A DNA stretch of 64,000 nucleotides. Origin: Albugo candida (taxonomy: Eukaryota > Oomycota > Peronosporomycetes > Albuginales > Albuginaceae). The stretch lies in the NCBI GenBank assembly GCA_905220665.1, contig CAJNAR010000191.1:186001-250000 (forward strand), in the 5' to 3' direction. Made by a program: the position numbers and the translations under genes. Positions 60,246-64,000 of the stretch are shown here, in pieces (position 1 is the stretch's first letter; each line of letters starts with the position of its first letter). The notes beneath the pieces are model-generated. The model was not told where the DNA came from. It saw only the letters and a list, made by a program, of their open reading frames with translations, and made no database searches.

Positions 60246-63200
60246 AATGTCGAAGCAATGCATATTGTAGAAGTAGATACGACTTTAACCAAATGGCTTA
60301 ATATTGTATCAATTTGAAGCTTTGGTATGTAATTCTTCTATAACAAAGAATGTCGAAAAATGAACACAAAATCTGTTAATACTAGCACTTTGATGGATTA
60401 AGATTATCTCAACACCGTCGAGTATTTCATTTTCTACCATGTTTCAACCACTTTATCTAATTAATAGAATTAAACTGTATAAGCAATAAGTTTATGTGTA
60501 GTGGATCATCCGAGTTCAAGAGACTAGACTACTTGTGTATGAAATGAAAGCTTTTGTGAGAAAGCCTCTTTCGTGAATGAATGTCTTGTATGAGCACTAC
60601 CCCTTTGGTGAATTTGGATTATCTGAACACCGTTACTGTCTTTCACTTCTCATGTTACCTGGTTCATGAGAGTGCAGTGTACAATCAATGAATATCTTTG
60701 TAGTGCACACGAGTTTCACGAACTAGATCAGTATTGAATCAATTAAAGGCTTTCATAAGATATGCTGACATAATAAAAAATGTCAAAGTATGACCAGAAA
60801 AGCTCTTACTACTACGACATTGCTGGTTCTGGACTATTTGAAGACTCAGCTGGCATCTCTCTTTCTACAATGTTTTGAAACCATGTAAGCTGGTTCACGA
60901 TAGTGAAATGTCGAAGCAATGCATATTGTCGAAGTAGATACGACTTTAACCAAATGGCTTGATATTGTATCAATTTGAAGCTTTGGTATGTAATTCTTCT
61001 ATAACAAAGAATGTCGAAAAATGAACAAAAATCTGTTAATACTAGCACTTTGATGGATTAAGATTATCTCAACACCGTCGAGTATTTCATTTTCTACCAT
61101 GTTTCAACCACTTTATCTAATTAATAGAATTAAACTGTATAAGCAATAAGTTTATGTGTAGTGGATCATCCGAGTTCAAGAGACTAGACTACTTGTGTAT
61201 GAAATGAAAGCTTTTGTGAGAAAGCCTCTTTCGTGAATGAATGTCTTGTATGAGCACTACCCCTTTGGTGAATTTGGATTATCTGAACACCGTTACTGTC
61301 TTTCACTTCTCATGTTACCTGGTTCATGAGTGTGCAGAGCACGATCAATGAATATCTTTGAAGTACACAGGAGTTTCACGAACTAGATCAGTATTGAATC
61401 AATTAAAGGCTTTCATAAGATATGCTGACATATTAAAAAATGTCAAAGTATGACCAGAAAAGCTCTTACTACTACGACATTGCTGGTTCTGGACTATTTG
61501 AAGACTTTGCTGGCATCTCTCTTTCTACAATGTTTTGAAACCATGTAAGCTGGTTCACGATAGTGAAATGTCGAAGCAATGCATATTGTAGAAGTAGATA
61601 CGACTTTAACCAAATGGCTTAATATTGTATCAATTTGAAGCTTTGGTATGTAATTCTTCTATAACAAAGAATGTCGAAAAATGAACACAAAATCTGTTAA
61701 TACTAGCACTTTGATGGATTAAGATTATCTCAACACCGTCGAGTATTTCATTTTCTACCATGTTTCAACCACTTTATCTAATTAATAGAATTAAACTGTA
61801 TAAGCAATAAGTTTATGTGTAGTGGATCATCCGAGTTCAAGAGACTAGATTACTTGTGTATGAAATGAAAGCTTTGTGAGAAAGCCTCTTTCGTGAATGA
61901 ATGTCTTGTATGAGCACTACCCCTTTGGTGAATTAGGAATATCTTTACACCGTTACTGTATTTCACTTCTCATGTTACCTGGTTCATGAGAGTGCAGTGC
62001 ATAAGCAATTAATATCTTTGTAGTGCACACGAGTTTCACGAACTAGATTAGTATTGTATCAATTTAAGGCTTTCGTAAGATACGCTGACATTAAAAAAAT
62101 ATCAAAATATGACCAAAAAGGCTCTTACTACTACGACATTGCTTGTTCTAAACGAACTGAACACTTTTCTGGCATCGCTCTTCCTACAATGTTTTCATAC
62201 CATGTAAGCTGGTTCATGATAGTGGAATGTGGAAGCAATGAATATCAATGAATATTGTAGTAGTGGATACGAGTTCAACGAACCGGCTTAATATTGTATC
62301 AATTTAAAGCTGTGGTATCCAATTCTTCTATAACAAAGAATTCGAAAAATGAACAAAAAATCTGGTAAAACAACCACTTTGATGGATTAGGATTATGTCA
62401 TCACCATGAGTATTTCATTTTCTACCATGTTTCAACCACTTTATCTAATTAATAGAATTAAACTGTATAAGCAATAAGTTTATGTGTAGTGGATCATCCG
62501 AGTTCAAGAGACTAGATTACTTGTGTATGAAATGAAAGCTTTTGTGAGAAAGCCTCTTTCGTGAATGAATGTCTTGTATGAGCACTACCCCTTTTGTGGA
62601 TTTGGATTATCTGATCACCGTTACTGTCTTTCACTTCTCATGTTCCTGGTTCATGAGAGTGCAGTGTACAATCAATGAATATCTTTGTAGTGCACACGAG
62701 TTTCACGAACTAGATCAGTATTGAATCAATTAAAGGCTTTCACAAGATATGCTGACATAATAAAAAATGTCAAAGTATGACCAGAAAAGCTCCTACTACT
62801 ACGACATTGCTGGTTTTGGACTAACTGAAGACTTTGCTGGCATCTCTCTTTCTACAATGTTTTGAAACCATGTAAGCTGGTTCATGATAGTGAAATGTCG
62901 AAGCAATGCATATTGTAGAAGTAGATACGACTTTAACCAAATGGCTTAATATTGTATCAATTTGAAGCTTTGGTATGTAATTCTTCTATAACAAAGAATG
63001 TCGAAAAATGAACAAAAATCTGTTAATACTAGCACTTTGATGGATTAAGATTATCTCAACACCGTCGAGTATTTCATTTTCTACCATGTTTCAACCACTT
63101 TATCTAATTAATAGAATTAAACTGTATAAGCAATAAGTTTATGTGTAGTGGATCATCCGAGTTCAAGAGACTAGACTACTTGTGTATGAAATGAAAGCTT

Positions 63201-64000
63201 TTGTGAGAAAGCCTCTTTCGTGAATGAATGTCTTGTATGAGCACTACCCCTTTGGTGAATTTGGATTATCTGAACACCGTTACTGTCTTTCACTTCTCAT
63301 GTTACCTGGTTCATGAGTGTGCAGAGCACGATCAATGAATATCTTTGAAGTACACAGGAGTTTCACGAACTAGATCAGTATTGAATCAATTAAAGGCTTT
63401 CATAAGATATGCTGACATAATAAAAAATGTCAAAGTATGACCAGAAAAGCTCTTACTACTACGACATTGCTGGTTCTGGACTATTTGAAGACTTTGCTGG
63501 CATCTCTCTTTCTACAATGTTTTGAAACCATGTAAGCTGGTTCACGATAGTGAAATGTCGAAGCAATGCATATTGTAGAAGTAGATACGACTTTAACCAA
63601 ATGGCTTAATATTGTATCAATTTGAAGCTTTGGTATGTAATTCTTCTATAACAAAGAATGTCGAAAAATGAACACAAAATCTGTTAATACTAGCACTTTG
63701 ATGGATTAAGATTATCTCAACACCGTCGAGTATTTCATTTTCTACCATGTTTCAACCACTTTATCTAATTAATAGAATTAAACTGTACAAGCAATAAGTT
63801 TATGTGTAGTGGATCATCCGAGTTCAAGAGACTAGACTACTTGTGTATGAAATGAAAGCTTTTGTGAGAAAGCCTCTTTCGTGAATGAATGTCTTGTATG
63901 AGCACTACCCCTTTGGTGAATTTGGATTATCTGATCACCGTTACTGTCTTTCACTTCTCATGTTCCTGGTTCATGAGAGTGCAGTGTACAATCAATGAAT

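Larger units (their letters stand above)
31025..64000 (+). repeat. Satellite array, about 666-bp unit, all in one orientation
   Basis: About 33 kb of head-to-tail tandem repeats running off the window. The landmark TGTCTTGTATGAGCA occurs 49 times from 31,921 to 63,890 (one copy reads TACGAGCA); 48 periods average 666 bp. Individual periods fall into classes of 653, 659-661, 667-672 and one of 696. Each unit consists of three related subunits (see separate entry). No transposon, inversion or believable gene interrupts the array; the small open frames inside are by-products that recur with the repeat. An ambiguous base lies at 33,067. Confidence 0.97.

Noticed and set aside
31025..64000. CRISPR array
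   Set aside because: Repeats of about 666 bp are contiguous with no unique spacers.

Overview
The window looks like a repeat-rich block of a eukaryotic nuclear genome, most likely an oomycete and plausibly a downy mildew or Phytophthora relative. This is inferred from the mix of L1-like LINEs, a tRNA-headed SINE, Ty1/copia and chromodomain gypsy elements and FAR1-type MULEs, from fairly low GC, and from the lack of any bacterial operon structure. No intact host gene could be supported; almost everything is mobile DNA, its debris, or satellite.

Left half (1-30,900) is a nest of transposons. Four copies of one LINE family are present: copy 0 (1-~705, minus, 3' part), copy 1 (~1,100-2,695, plus, 3' part), copy 2 (~2,700-9,755, plus, nearly full length, two ORFs each with one frameshift and one stop) and copy 3 (13,225-24,230, minus, 5'-truncated). 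Copy 3 is split by a Ty1/copia element (14,547-19,559) with two 148-bp LTRs and a 5-bp GAATA target duplication. The copia element has lost gag and protease, and its RNase H region holds a foreign block of about 1.4 kb (broken antisense coding pieces). That block is itself split by a 243-bp SINE with a 15-bp target duplication, giving four nesting layers. Between the tail-to-tail LINE copies 2 and 3 lies a 3.5-kb island with a truncated SINE, an LTR scrap and a frameshifted gene-like ORF with an IQ motif (11,561-12,356).

From 24.5 to 28.3 kb are two MULE DNA transposons. MULE-1 has long terminal inverted repeats containing 43-bp tandem subrepeats; MULE-2 is truncated. From 28.35 to about 30.85 kb is the 3' part of a chromodomain gypsy polyprotein (RNase H, integrase, chromodomain) carrying two precise AT-rich insertions; one of them reads like mitochondrial cox3.

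Right half (about 31,025-64,000, running off the window) is one uninterrupted head-to-tail satellite array. The unit averages 666 bp over 48 measured periods, and each unit is built from three diverged subunits of roughly 213-230 bp. Units are further organised into recently duplicated blocks of 2, 3, 4, 5, 7 and 13 units. Diverged subunits sit at the left edge. This is the most striking structure in the window and a candidate centromeric or heterochromatic satellite.
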